Shown here piece by piece: positions 45,643 to 60,345 of a DNA stretch of 64,000 nucleotides. This DNA comes from CAKZLS01 sp963701445. GTDB taxonomy: Bacteria; Pseudomonadota; Alphaproteobacteria; Rhodospirillales; Defluviicoccaceae. The first letter of the stretch is position 1. The number at the start of each line of letters is the position of its first letter. Location: positions 113,555-177,554 of the forward strand of contig CAVPAM010000007.1 of NCBI GenBank assembly GCA_963701445.1, written 5' to 3'. Made by a program: the position numbers and the translations under genes. The notes under the pieces are model-generated. The model was not told the DNA's origin. It did not search any database and was given only the letters and a program-made list of their open reading frames with translations.

Positions 45643-45646
<4 letters not shown>
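45245..45646 (-). CDS. S4-domain RNA-binding protein (Hsp15-like)
   Basis: The 133-residue protein from the ATG at 45646 begins with an S4 domain (ILRLDKWLWYARFFKSRTLA, RLCASGRLRINGSIVKKAHC, VRPGDVLTFPRGPHIRVIQV). A basic C-terminal tail follows (ERERGSGRPTKVQRRATDKL), as in HslR/Hsp15. Hsp15 binds stalled 50S-nascent-chain complexes in E. coli. Its start overlaps the stop of the helicase gene by 4 nt, so an RNA- or ribosome-related joint role is plausible. Confidence 0.9.
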
Positions 45647-48201
<2,555 letters not shown>

Positions 48202-48269
48202 GTCTTGAACTTTGCCCTTTTGCCACGCGAAAGCAAGCGGCGGAGGCGCCCGCGCCGAAGCGCGTTCCG

Positions 48270-49124
48270 CTATTTCGCCCGCGAGTCCCCTTCCTTCACC
48301 TGGGCACGGATATGCCGGGCGCGGGCCTCCAACTCCGCGGCCTCCTGTTCGCGACCGGTCTGGCGAAGAACCGCCGCGAGGGCTTCCGCGGTTCCGGCCA
48401 CGTCCAGGTTTTCCGGCCCCAGCTTGTTTTCCTGGATCGCGAGCGCGCGCCGAAGCAGCGGTTCGGCGTCCCCATGACGGTCCTCGTCCACATACAACAC
48501 CGCCAGTTTCTTGAGACTCGTGGCCACCTGGGGGTGCTCGGCGCCCAGGCTCGCCTCGAAGATCGCCTGGGCGCGCATGAACATCGGCCGCGCCGCGTCG
48601 AACTTGCCCTGAACGTGGTAGAGCTCCGCCATGTTGGTGAGGCCGAGCGCGAAGCTGGCGTGGTCGCCGCCGAACGCGCTCTCGAGTATGTCCAACGCGC
48701 GCTGCTGGGCGACCTCCGCCTCCTCGTAGCGCTCCTGGTCCCGGTAGAGCGCCGCCAGGTTGTTGAGGCTCATGGCCACGTTGGGATGGCCGTCGGTGAG
48801 CAGATTCGCCCAGGTGGCGATCGCGCGCCGGTAAAGCGGCTCGGCTTCCTCGAAGCGGCCCCGCGTATGGTACAGCAGCGCGAGATAGTTCAGCGTGTAC
48901 GGGAGATACGGGTCCCCGGGACCGATGTTCGTCGCTTCGGCGAGCGCGGCAAGGAGTTGACGTTCGGCCTCCGCGTCGTCGCCGCTTTCGTGCGCGGCCC
49001 GGGCGGCCTCCATGTAGTCCCGCCAGGTCCCGCCCTGGGCCGCCGCCGGAGTTGTCGCGATGGTCAGACACAGCGCGAACGCCGCCAGGAAACCCGCGAA
49101 CCTGAACCCCTTCGAACGTTCCAC
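48270..49124 (-). CDS. Exported tetratricopeptide-repeat protein
   Basis: The 284-residue product has a Sec signal (GFLAAFALCLTIATTPAAAQ) and about five 42-residue TPR units of the kinesin-light-chain type (LPYTLNYLALLYHTRGRFEE, VAMSLNNLAALYRDQERYEE, FALGLTNMAELYHVQGKFDA, VATSLKKLAVLYVDEDRHGD, LDVAGTAEALAAVLRQTGRE). Such repeats mediate protein contacts in the periplasm. The GTG start at 49124 precedes the signal peptide directly. No specific partner is suggested by its neighbours. Confidence 0.85.
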   Translation of the reverse strand: MERSKGFRFAGFLAAFALCLTIATTPAAAQGGTWRDYMEAARAAHESGDDAEAERQLLAALAEATNIGPGDPYLPYTLNYLALLYHTRGRFEEAEPLYRRAIATWANLLTDGHPNVAMSLNNLAALYRDQERYEEAEVAQQRALDILESAFGGDHASFALGLTNMAELYHVQGKFDAARPMFMRAQAIFEASLGAEHPQVATSLKKLAVLYVDEDRHGDAEPLLRRALAIQENKLGPENLDVAGTAEALAAVLRQTGREQEAAELEARARHIRAQVKEGDSRAK

Positions 49125-49161
49125 TGGGCGCTCCGTGCTGGTGTTTGTGCCGGTACTGCCG

Positions 49162-49905
49162 CTATCGGCTTTGATGGACCATCGGCACGAAGGCTACCGG
49201 CAGCTTGCGTTCCATGTCGAGAGTTCCATCCGCCCGCTTGACCCCACGATACAGCATCTGGGTTTCGTTGCGGTCGCCGATGGGGACGACCATGCGGCCG
49301 CCGGGCTTCAACTGCTCCACCAACGCCTCCGGGATCTCCGGCGGCGCCGAGGTGACGATGACCGCGTCGAACGGCGCCTCCTCCGGCCATCCCTGGTAGC
49401 CGTCGCCGATCCGCGTCTCGATGGTGCCATAGCCCAACCGGTGGAGGCGGCGCCGCGTCTCCTCGGCCAATTGCCTGACGATCTCCACGGTGTAGACCCG
49501 CCCCGCGACCTCAGCCAGAACGGCCGCCTGGTAGCCGCACCCGGTACCGATTTCGAGAACCCTGTCGGTGGGCGCGAGATCCAGCAGGTCGGTCATCACC
49601 GCGACGATGTAGGGCTGCGAGATGGTCTGTCCATGGCCGATGGCCAGCGGCCGGTTGACATAGGCCACCGCCAGGTCCTCGGGCATCACGAATTCGTGCC
49701 GTGGCACGGCCGCCATGGCCGCCATGACCCGGTCCGAATAGGCGCCGCGTCCCGTCCAGCCCCGCGTCTGAAGGGCCTCGGCCTCGATCTCTTCGAGCAG
49801 CCGCCGGCGGGCCTCGGCGAAGTCCGCGTCATCCACGGCCCGCGGCTCCCGTTTCGCCCGGCGGCGGCGGGGGGTTGCGATCGGCGCGGGATCCCCACAT
49901 ATCAC
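49162..49905 (-). CDS. pcm: Protein-L-isoaspartate O-methyltransferase
   Basis: The 247-residue protein carries the PCMT signature: AMAAVPRHEFVMPEDLAVAY, LAIGHGQTISQPYIVAVMTD, the SAM motif RVLEIGTGCGYQAAVLAEVA, and FDAVIVTSAPPEIPEALVEQ. It methylates isoaspartyl residues to start protein repair. The first ~30 residues (PRRRRAKREPRAVDD) are basic and not conserved, so the true start may be downstream of the GTG at 49905. It is divergent from htpG with about 49 bp between the starts. Confidence 0.92.
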   Translation of the reverse strand: MICGDPAPIATPRRRRAKREPRAVDDADFAEARRRLLEEIEAEALQTRGWTGRGAYSDRVMAAMAAVPRHEFVMPEDLAVAYVNRPLAIGHGQTISQPYIVAVMTDLLDLAPTDRVLEIGTGCGYQAAVLAEVAGRVYTVEIVRQLAEETRRRLHRLGYGTIETRIGDGYQGWPEEAPFDAVIVTSAPPEIPEALVEQLKPGGRMVVPIGDRNETQMLYRGVKRADGTLDMERKLPVAFVPMVHQSR

Positions 49906-49954
49906 GCCCGGAATTGGTCACCATCGAAACTCCAATGGGGGATGAAACGGCATC

Positions 49955-51832
49955 ATGGCGCAGGAGACGTTTACCTTTCAAACCGAAGTCAGCAAGCTGC
50001 TCGACATCGTTGCTCACTCTCTCTACACCCACAAGGAAATCTTCCTCCGCGAGCTCATATCCAACGCGTCCGACGCATGCGACCGCTTGCGGTATCTGGC
50101 CCTGACAGAGCCCGACCTGACCGCCGGGGACGCGGATTTCAAGATCCGGCTGGTGGCCGACAAGGACGCCAAGACGCTCAGCATCATCGATAACGGCATC
50201 GGCCTCAACCGCCAGGACCTGGTGGATACGCTGGGCACGATCGCCCGCTCTGGCACCCAGAACTTCGCGGCTCAACTCACCGGCGACGCCAAGAAGGACG
50301 TGGCGCTGATCGGCCAGTTCGGCGTCGGCTTCTATTCGGCGTTCATGGCGGCGGACAAGGTCGACGTGCTGACCCGCAAGGCCGGCGAGGACAAGGCCTG
50401 GCTGTGGAGTTCCGACGGCAAGGGCGAGTTCACCATCGACGAAGCGACCCGGGACGAGCGCGGCACCTCCGTGATCGTGCATCTGAACAAGGAGTCGCGC
50501 GAGTTCCTGGAGGAGAGCCGGCTGCGTACCGTGGTCAAGACCTATTCCGACCACATCGGGTTTCCGATCGAGTTCGGCGGCGACGGCGACGCCCAGACCT
50601 TGAACGCCGCCTCGTCCCTGTGGACGCGTCCGAAGAAGGACATCACCAAGGAGCAGTACAAGGAATTCTACCATCACGCGGCCCACGCCTTCGACGATCC
50701 CTGGCTGACCATGCACAACAGCGTCGAGGGCGTGCTGTCCTACACCAGCCTGCTGTTCGTTCCATCGACCCCGCCGCTCGACCTTTTCCAGCCGGAGCGC
50801 AAGGGGCACGTCAAACTCTACGTCAAGCGGGTGTTCATTACCGACGACTGCGAGGGTCTGCTGCCGCCCTATCTCAGGTTCCTGCGCGGTGTCGTCGACT
50901 CGGAGGACCTGCCGCTCAACATCAGCCGCGAGACCTTTCAGCACGACCCGCGGCTGGCCAAGATGCGGTCCGGACTGGTCAAGCGCGTCCTCGACGAACT
51001 CGAGAAAAAGGCGAAGAAGGCGCCCGAGGAATTCGAGACCTTCTGGGACAATTTCGGTTCCGTCCTCAAGGAGGGCATCTACGAGGATTTCGAGAACCGC
51101 GATCGGATCCTGAGCCTGTGCCGGTTCCGCAGCACCGCCGGCGATGGGCTCACCACCCTGGAAGAGTACGTGGCTCGGATGAAGGAGGGCCAGGACGCCA
51201 TCTACACCATCAATGGCGAGCAGTTGGACGGACTGCGCCGCAGCCCGCAACTCGAGGGGTTCAAGGCCAAGGGCGTGGAGGTTTTGCTGCTGACCGATCC
51301 GATCGACGAATTCTGGATCCCGGCCGTCGGGACTTTCCAGGAAAAGCCGTTCAAGTCGGCGGCGTCGGCGGGGGCGGACCTGGGCAAGGTCGCGGCGGGC
51401 GACGGCGACGGCGAGACCAAGCCGGAGGACGAAAAGCCGGGCGGCCTCGACCGCCTCATCGCTTCGTTCAAGGCGACGCTGGGAGAGTCCGTCAAGGATG
51501 TGCGCGCCTCGGAGCGCCTGACCGACAGCGCCGTCTGTCTGGTGGCGGCCGAGGGGGATATGGACATCTACCTCGAAAAGTTGCTCAAGCAGCACCAGCG
51601 CCTGGGGGCCGGCATGGCGACGGCGCGGATTCTGGAGCTCAATCCCGGACATCCGCTGGTCAAGCGGCTGTCCGCCCTCGCCGACGCGGACGGGGCGGAG
51701 GATACGCTGTCCGACGCGGCGTACCTGCTGCTCGATCAGGCGCGGATCATCGAGGGAGAGACACCGCCCGATCCGGTGGCGTTCTCACGGAGGCTGGCGT
51801 CTGTGATGGAAAAAGGATTGGCGGCGGTCTAG
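49955..51832 (+). CDS. htpG: Molecular chaperone HtpG (Hsp90)
   Basis: The 625-residue chaperone has the GHKL ATPase motifs FLRELISNASDACDRLRYLA, LSIIDNGIGLNRQDLVDTLG and VALIGQFGVGFYSAFMAADK, and the middle-domain segments PLNISRETFQHDPRLAKMRS and VLLLTDPIDEFWIPAVGTFQ. The C-terminal dimerisation part is complete. The ATG at 49955 is the normal family start. It stands alone between pcm and a noncoding region. Confidence 0.96.
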   Translation: MAQETFTFQTEVSKLLDIVAHSLYTHKEIFLRELISNASDACDRLRYLALTEPDLTAGDADFKIRLVADKDAKTLSIIDNGIGLNRQDLVDTLGTIARSGTQNFAAQLTGDAKKDVALIGQFGVGFYSAFMAADKVDVLTRKAGEDKAWLWSSDGKGEFTIDEATRDERGTSVIVHLNKESREFLEESRLRTVVKTYSDHIGFPIEFGGDGDAQTLNAASSLWTRPKKDITKEQYKEFYHHAAHAFDDPWLTMHNSVEGVLSYTSLLFVPSTPPLDLFQPERKGHVKLYVKRVFITDDCEGLLPPYLRFLRGVVDSEDLPLNISRETFQHDPRLAKMRSGLVKRVLDELEKKAKKAPEEFETFWDNFGSVLKEGIYEDFENRDRILSLCRFRSTAGDGLTTLEEYVARMKEGQDAIYTINGEQLDGLRRSPQLEGFKAKGVEVLLLTDPIDEFWIPAVGTFQEKPFKSAASAGADLGKVAAGDGDGETKPEDEKPGGLDRLIASFKATLGESVKDVRASERLTDSAVCLVAAEGDMDIYLEKLLKQHQRLGAGMATARILELNPGHPLVKRLSALADADGAEDTLSDAAYLLLDQARIIEGETPPDPVAFSRRLASVMEKGLAAV

Positions 51833-51952
51833 GAAACGCCGTTTCGCAAGAGTATCCGGACACGGAGCCGCTCACGCGTCACCGGCGTGGCGCTGAGCGG
51901 GGACCGTTTCCGCATACCCTGGCGCACGAAAAACCGTTGGTCCGGATCGATG

Positions 51953-52189
51953 CTACCGCGAGCGCAAGCCTTCGCGCGTGGCGACGATCAAGGTGCGGAG
52001 CGTCGCCGTGTTGACGCCGTCGCAGCGCATGATGGCCTCCGTCACCGGATCCTTCAGAAGGTCTTCCAGCAGGGGCTCCGTGCCGCCTCCGGAGAAGGGG
52101 TCTTTCCGCTTGGGCCGCCGCCGCGGAAGTCTCGAGGGGGACGAAATCCCTCTCTGGGTTGGTCTGTGGTCAGTCTTCAAACCGAACAT
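51953..52189 (-). CDS. Small conserved-looking hypothetical protein
   Basis: Seventy-eight residues from the ATG at 52189, preceded by GGGAGG. The N-terminal half is basic and Pro-rich (SRLPRRRPKRKDPFSGGGTE). The C-terminal half looks like a folded helix pair (PLLEDLLKDPVTEAIMRCDG, ATLRTLIVATREGLR). The codon pattern is host-like, which favours a real gene. I do not recognise the family. Confidence 0.55.
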   Translation of the reverse strand: MFGLKTDHRPTQRGISSPSRLPRRRPKRKDPFSGGGTEPLLEDLLKDPVTEAIMRCDGVNTATLRTLIVATREGLRSR

Positions 52190-52686
52190 CGCATCCTCCC
52201 TTGCAACATCGATAAACCTTGACGTTGATGGCCAGCTTGTTCGTTGAGAAACACACCTTAACCATCGCGCAGGCGCTTTGTTTTGTTCTTAACGTTGACT
52301 AAGTGTTCTTTGTTTTCCTGGACGTTTATTTAAAGCAACGGTTTCCTGTCTTACCCCCTTATTTTGGCAAAACTTGGTCATAGGGTAACAAAATTATCCC
52401 CATTAAGGGCATTATAGCATTCGCTACCGCGAAAACAAGCGGAATGGTAGAGCGGGCGGGGCGCGGAAACACTTTTGAAGAGTTTTAATGTGCCCACGGG
52501 GCGCGAACCGGGGCGCATGTGGGGCCGTCACCATCCGGCGACCGGACGACGAACGCCTTGTCATCCGCCGGTTTGCCCGTAGGACACGCCAGACACGTTG
52601 GATGACGATTGCCGGCGCGGCCGGGAGCGCCGGGACCCATCCGCCCGTTGATGGACGGGTCCGGGCCTCCGGGACGCCGCCCGGCG
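52190..52686. other. AT-rich noncoding region between the small gene and acnA
   Basis: This 497-bp region is markedly AT-richer than the rest of the core segment between about 52240 and 52450. It probably holds the promoter of the leftward small gene. Immediately beyond the acnA stop, on the minus strand, GACGCC-GGGC-GGCGTC (about 52670-52686) can form a short hairpin and may help terminate acnA. I see no RNA gene. Confidence 0.5.
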
Positions 52687-55417
<2,731 letters not shown>

Positions 55418-55611
55418 GAATTCTCTCCTCCGGGGGGGCGGGACTGCACGGATTCTCAAGCACACTTCGCCGAACCTGTCCAGTCCCGTAACGAGAGATG
55501 GGGTGCCGCGGGCCTATGCGCACGATCTGATTTATGCGAATATCCATAAGCTTGTTGTAGCCATGGGAAGCCCCCGGCCATGAGGATCCCGAGCCACGAG
55601 GTCACCCGACG

Positions 55612-56055
55612 GTGAGCACCCATCGAGACAGCCTGGTCATCGCCGCGCCGCGCGAGCGGGTCTTCGATCTGGTGGCCGACGTCGAGAGATACCCCGAGTT
55701 CCTGCCGTTGTGGCTGGACGCGCGGATCTACCGCCACCGCGACGAGAGCACCTATTTCACCGAACAGGAAGTCGGCCTCGGCCTGCTCCACGAACGGTTC
55801 CGCACCAAGACGGTGATGGAGCGGCCGAACAGCATCGACGTGAGTTCCCATGACGGCCTGTTCCGCGACTTCCGGATCCACTGGGCCTTCGCCGACGCCG
55901 GAACCGCCGCCAAACCGGCCTGCCAGGTCGATATCGCGCTCACCTGGCAGGTGCGCTCGCGGCTGATGCAGCGCGCCATCGACCTGGTCCTGCCCGAGAC
56001 CGCGCGGTCCATGGTCCGCGCCTTCGGCCGCCGCGCCCGCCAAACCGCCGCCTGA
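55612..56055 (+). CDS. COQ10/RatA-type START-domain protein
   Basis: The 147-residue protein starts at a GTG at 55612 and fits the polyketide-cyclase/START fold: DSLVIAAPRERVFDLVADVE, RYPEFLPLWLDARIYRHRDE, LLHERFRTKTVMERPNSIDV and LMQRAIDLVLPETARSMVRA. In eukaryotes COQ10 binds coenzyme Q; in E. coli the relative RatA is described as a ribosome-associated toxin. In alphaproteobacteria the ubiquinone-related role is the more likely one. It is the last intact core gene before the mobile region. Confidence 0.87.
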   Translation: MSTHRDSLVIAAPRERVFDLVADVERYPEFLPLWLDARIYRHRDESTYFTEQEVGLGLLHERFRTKTVMERPNSIDVSSHDGLFRDFRIHWAFADAGTAAKPACQVDIALTWQVRSRLMQRAIDLVLPETARSMVRAFGRRARQTAA

Positions 56056-56227
56056 TCCCGGACGGCGTCGAGGGACGCATGACGGCTTGCCCCAACGGCC
56101 AACTGGAACTAGTGTTTCCGAACGGTCGGAGAAGCGTCGGGAGCCATGGAAACAGGGGTACTCGCGGTCCCGATCCGGTCCAAGTCGCCGTCGCCACGAG
56201 GAAACTCCGCGACGCATTGGACCAAAA

Positions 56228-56278
56228 GCGCCCGTAGCTCAGTAGGATAGAGCACAGGATTCCTAATCTCCCGCCCTA
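56228..56278 (+). tRNA. Truncated tRNA-Arg(CCU): 5' half only
   Basis: The sequence matches the 5' half of a tRNA-Arg: acceptor strand GCGCCCG, TA, D-arm GCTC-AGTAGGATA-GAGC, and an anticodon arm CAGGATTCCTAATC whose loop carries the CCT anticodon. The expected 3' strand of the anticodon stem, variable loop, T-arm and CCA end do not follow; the sequence diverges after AATC at 56278 into AT-rich DNA ahead of integrase pieces. So the gene has been cut in the anticodon stem-loop, probably by integration or excision of a mobile element. The 3' half was not found in this window. Confidence 0.8.
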
Positions 56279-56406
56279 TAGACGATATTGCCCATAAAAT
56301 TGTAAATATCTACTTAATAACAATAAGTTGTGAATTTTCTTGCCTCGCTGTGATCGCCATTTTATCATTACACACCGCTTACACATTTCACACTTTTCGG
56401 ACGGTC

Positions 56407-56856
56407 ATGGCAAACCACACGATAATGGGCGGAAAAGTCCATGTTTATAAACGAGGAAGGAGCCGATACTGGCAGTGCTCAACTTACATCGCCGGTAAAA
56501 ACCGGCGCGTCAGCACCAAGCAAGAGAGCCTGGCGCAAGCAAAGGATTTCGCCGAGGACTGGTATCTGGATCTTCGCGGAAAGAACAATCGCGGCGAACT
56601 GAAGGCCGAAAAGACATTCAAGCAAGCCGCCGAGCAGTTCCTGCGCGAGTACGAGGTCATCACCGAAGGTCAGCGCCATCCCGGTTATGTCGAAGGACAT
56701 GAGCGTCGGCTCAAGCTCCACCTCATTCCCTTTTTCGGAGACAAAGGGCTATCCGAAATCACGCCCGGCCTTGTGCAGGAGTACCGCATCTCCAGAACTC
56801 AATCCGGACAACAAACCAATCGAAAAGCCCTTCAAGCATGCGGTTCGCCAGTTTGA
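56407..56856 (+). pseudogene. N-terminal piece of a tyrosine integrase
   Basis: From the ATG at 56407 it encodes an arm-binding segment (GGKVHVYKRGRSRYWQCSTY, RVSTKQESLAQAKDFAEDWY) and a SAM-like core-binding domain (FKQAAEQFLREYEVITEGQR, RLKLHLIPFFGDKGLSEITP). After about position 56795 the frame runs into an unrelated, homologous integrase in another frame and stops. No catalytic domain is attached. Base composition is lower in GC than the host genes. Confidence 0.75.
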
Positions 56857-57949
56857 AAAAGAATACGGCTTTCGCAGCAATCACCGTACGGAACGCGAAG
56901 CCGAGTTCCGCCTGGAAACCGTGAAAAAGCACATCGTTCCCTATTTTCGTGATGCCGTCGCATACACCGTCACGTCCAAGGCTATCGAGAGATACCGTGA
57001 CTACCGGCTTTCAGAGATAGATCAGGACCCCGCCATCGCCGAGAAGATAGTGGACCGGGAATTGGGCGCGCTTGGCGAAATGCTTAGCTGGATGAAACAG
57101 CGTAGCAGGCCGCCATCCAAGAGCACGATGCACCATGAGATCGTGACGCTTCGTCAGGTCATAAAAACCGCCATCCGCCACGGCTGGCTGGAACACCTGC
57201 CCGACTTCTCACCCCCTTACCGGAAGGCCGAGAAGATCGCTCACCGCGCGTGGTTCTCGCAGGAGGAGTACCGGACACTCTACGAGGCGACCCGCGCGCG
57301 CACCCAAAGAAACAAGGGAACGGGAAGGCAATGGGCTTCCGAGCAGTTGCACGACTACGTCCTGTTCATGGCGAATACCGGCTTGCGTCCGGATGAAGCC
57401 AACACGCTGGAGTTTCGCGACGTGGAGATCGTCGAGGACGAAGGGACCGGCGAAACGATCCTTCTGATTTCAGTCCGGGGAAAGCGCGGCGTCGGCTATT
57501 GCAAGAGCATGGCCAATGCCGTGCGGCCGTTTGAGCGGCTGCGCGACAGGCTGCGAACGGCGTCAGATGACCAGACCGACGATGACAACACAGAATCCAA
57601 ATCGGAGGAACGCGGCTGGCGGAAACCGCAGCCGACCGACCTTGTTTTCCCCGCCAATCACAAGAAGCAGTTCAACGCCATTCTCGAAGAGAATGACCTG
57701 AAATTCGACCGCGAAGGCAGCAGGCGGACAGCCTACAGCCTGCGGCACACCTATATCTGTTTCCGGCTACTCGAAGGTGCCGACATCTACCAGATCGCCA
57801 AGAACTGCCGCACCAGCGTCGAGATGATCGAGAAATACTATGCCTCGCACATCGCCACGACGCTCGATGCGTCAGCGATCAATGTGCGAAGGCCGAAGCG
57901 CAAAGATCAAAGCAAGGAAGATGACTCCGGCAGGAGGCCGGAGGCTTAA
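56795..57949 (+). pseudogene. Tyrosine integrase lacking its N-terminus
   Basis: The coherent protein begins around ELNPDNKPIEKPFKHAVRQF with a second core-binding domain (ETVKKHIVPYFRDAVAYTVT) and has a full catalytic domain. The first Arg is in LFMANTGLRPDEANTLEF, the His-x-x-Arg-like block is YSLRHTYICFRLLEGADIYQ, and the Tyr is in MIEKYYASHIATTLDAS. No start codon belongs to it; the upstream part is out of frame with the first integrase piece. The pair looks like two related integrases joined by a deletion. Confidence 0.75.
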
Positions 57950-58069
57950 TTTCCCTTCACCCCGTCAGGCTCGGAAGGCAGCTTCAAGAGCCGTCAGGGC
58001 CAGCCCGCGGGGCATCAATGGACCTGGACGGGTAACCCCCAAGGCCGCCGCTGTCACCATCGTCTGGAA

Positions 58070-58300
58070 GTGGACGATATCGAAGCCTTTCTTGGGTTCA
58101 GGGCTGAGCGACAAAGCATTCAGCCAGGCGACCGTGCGGCAATGGCTCGCCTGTTGTTGGCACTTCGAGAGGCGGGGTTGATCGCGCCGGCGGAGATGCC
58201 GCAGCCAACCGAGCATGAGGCGATTTTCCAGGCGTTCAGCGATTATCTGGAGAAGGAGCGCGGCTTGGTGCGCACCTCGGTGCTGAGGCATCCCACCGAT
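58070..58300 (+). pseudogene. Fragment of a XerC/D-like recombinase
   Basis: The reading VDDIEAFLGFRAERQSIQPG, DRAAMARLLLALREAGLIAP and YLEKERGLVRTSVLRH is the N-terminal region of a tyrosine recombinase of the type often found in clusters of two or three in transposable modules. It stops being coherent at about 58300, where an IS66 gene fragment begins. Confidence 0.6.
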
Positions 58301-58304
58301 TCGT

Positions 58305-59295
58305 CCGCATGTCACCCGGATCGAGCTCTACGGCGGCCGCTGTGGCGCCTGCGGCAAGCGGTTCTGTGCCGTCCCGCCGGACGGCATGGCGCCGGGGACG
58401 CCGTTCGGCGCGTCGATCCGGGCGCTGTTGCTGTATCTCCACCACAGCCATCACGTGGGCTTCGAGCGGCTGTCGCGGATGATGGCGGACCTGTTCGGGC
58501 TGCAGATCTCCGAGGGCGCCATCGCCAATGCCTTCCGGCGCACGGAGACAGCGATGACGGCGGCCTGCCGCGCGATCCGCGACAGGCTCCTGGCTGCCCG
58601 GGTGATCGGTTCGGACGAGACCACCAGCCGCATCGACGGCGATACGCATTGGCACTGGGTGTTCGTCTCGGCCACCGCCGTTCTGCATCAGATCGCGCCG
58701 CGTCGGGCGAAAGCGGTGGCCAAGGACGTTCTCGGCGATCATCGGCCGGCGGTCTGGGTGTCGGATCGCTATGCCGGCCAACAGGATCTGGCGGCAAGCC
58801 ATCAAATCTGCCTCGCCCATCTCCTGCGCGACGTCCAATACGCCATCGACTGCGGCGATAGCGTCTTCGCTCCGCGACTGCGCGAACTGCTGTGCTGGGC
58901 GATCCGTATCGGGCGGCGACGAGATCGGCTCAAGACGACGACGCTCTCGCACTACCACGCCCGCGCCGAACGCCGGCTCGACGCGCTCGTCGCCGTGCCC
59001 GCCGCGCATCCCGTCGGCCGCGACCTGCAGGCCGCCGTCAAGGCCTGGCGGACCAAGTTCTTCGTCTTCCTCCAGGACCGCAGACGTCCCGCCCACCAAC
59101 AACGTCTGCGAACGCGAACTACGCCCCTCCGTCGTCTTCCGCAAGGTCACCGGCGGCTTCCGCTCCGACTGGGGCGCCCGCATCCATGCCGGCTATCGCT
59201 CCATTACCGGTACCGCCAAGCTCCACGGCCAAACCCCGCTCCAGGCCATCAACCACGTCCTCAATGGAACCTTCACCCCCGCCCCGGCAACCTAA
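58305..59295 (+). pseudogene. IS66-family transposase, truncated and frameshifted
   Basis: The coherent frame starts inside the zinc-finger region (VTRIELYGGRCGACGKRFCA) and runs through the DDE domain (LFGLQISEGAIANAFRRTET, VIGSDETTSRIDGDTHWHWV, VSDRYAGQQ). Near 59084 it shifts by +1 and ends VPPTNNVCERELRPSVVFRK, GGFRSDWGARIHAGYRSITG and QAINHVLNGTFTPAPAT. The N-terminal leucine-rich part of TnpC and the tnpA/tnpB genes are absent, so it is a dead remnant. Confidence 0.8.
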
Positions 59296-59318
59296 AGACA
59301 GCAAGGTGAGCAGTTACG

Positions 59319-60280
59319 TTGTTCCGGCGCCGTCCGGACCGTCCTGACCTCGTCGTCCCGGGCCTGGTCGCCGACGCCGGCGACGACGCCGCCACCCGCT
59401 TCATCGAGTTCTTCACCGCCAACATCCGCAACGCCAACACCCGCCAGGCCTATGGCCGGGCCGTCGGGGATTTCTTCGCCTGGATGGAGCGGAGCGATAT
59501 CGGCGCCTTGCACCTGATCCAGCCGGTCCATGTCGCGGCGTGGGTCGAGGACCTCGGGCGGCGCCATGCGGCCCCGACCGTCAAACAGCACCTGGCCGCG
59601 GTCCGCATGCTGTTCGACTGGCTGGTCACCGGCCAGGTGATCCGCCACAACCCGGCCACCGCCGTGCGCGGCCCCAGGCACGTCGTCCGCAAGGGCAAGA
59701 CGCCGGTGCTGACGCCCGGAGGAAACACGGCTGCTTCTCGATCGCCATCCCGGCCGAGACGATGGCCGGCCGGCGCGACCGCGCGTTGATCGGCCTGATG
59801 GTCTACAGCTTCGCCCGCGTCGGCGCGGCCCTGGACATGAGCGTCGAGGACGTGTTCCACCAGCACCGCCGCCTCTGGGTGCGCCTGCACGAGAAAGGCG
59901 GCAAGCATCACGAGATGCCCTGCCACCACAATCTCGAGCATTACCTGCAGGACTACATCGACGCCGCCGGCATCGCCGAGGACCGCAAGGGGCCGCTGTT
60001 CCGCACCATCGAGCGCGGCACCGACAGATTGAGCAGCCGTCCCCTGCCCGCCCAGAATGCCTGGGACATGGTGCGCCGGCGCGCCCGCCAGGCCGGCATC
60101 CAAACCCGGATCAACAACCACACCTTCCGGGCCACCGGCATCACCACCTACCTGAAGAACGGCGGCCAGCTCGAGAAAGCCGCCCACATGGCCGCGCATT
60201 CCTCGACCCGCACCACCCAGCTCTATGATCGGCGGAGCGATGAGGTCTCGCTCGATGAGGTCGAGCGGATCGTGATCTGA
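59319..60280 (+). pseudogene. Tyrosine recombinase (XerC/D-like), frameshifted
   Basis: The first frame (TTG 59319) gives the core-binding domain (FIEFFTANIRNANTRQAYGR, HVAAWVEDLGRRHAAPTVKQ). The second frame gives the catalytic part (IGLMVYSFARVGAALDMSVE, HTFRATGITTYLKNGGQLEK, MAAHSSTRTTQLYDRRSDEV). Between 59700 and 59755 two extra bases, both C next to C-runs or CG, disturb the expected LTPEETRLLLDAIPAE segment. The Arg in FARVGA, HxxR-like HTFRATG and Tyr in LYDRR are all present, so a repaired protein could be functional. Confidence 0.8.
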
Positions 60281-60345
60281 CGAGCGAAGGTCGGATCCGG
60301 AGTGCGGTAATCGCTGGCCAAGCGGCCCTGGCGCCTCTTGGGCGA

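Noticed and set aside
56275..56406. Group I intron in the tRNA-Arg(CCU) anticodon loop, as known in some alphaproteobacteria
   Set aside because: No 3' exon (T-arm and acceptor strand) occurs within the following kilobase, and integrase pieces follow instead.
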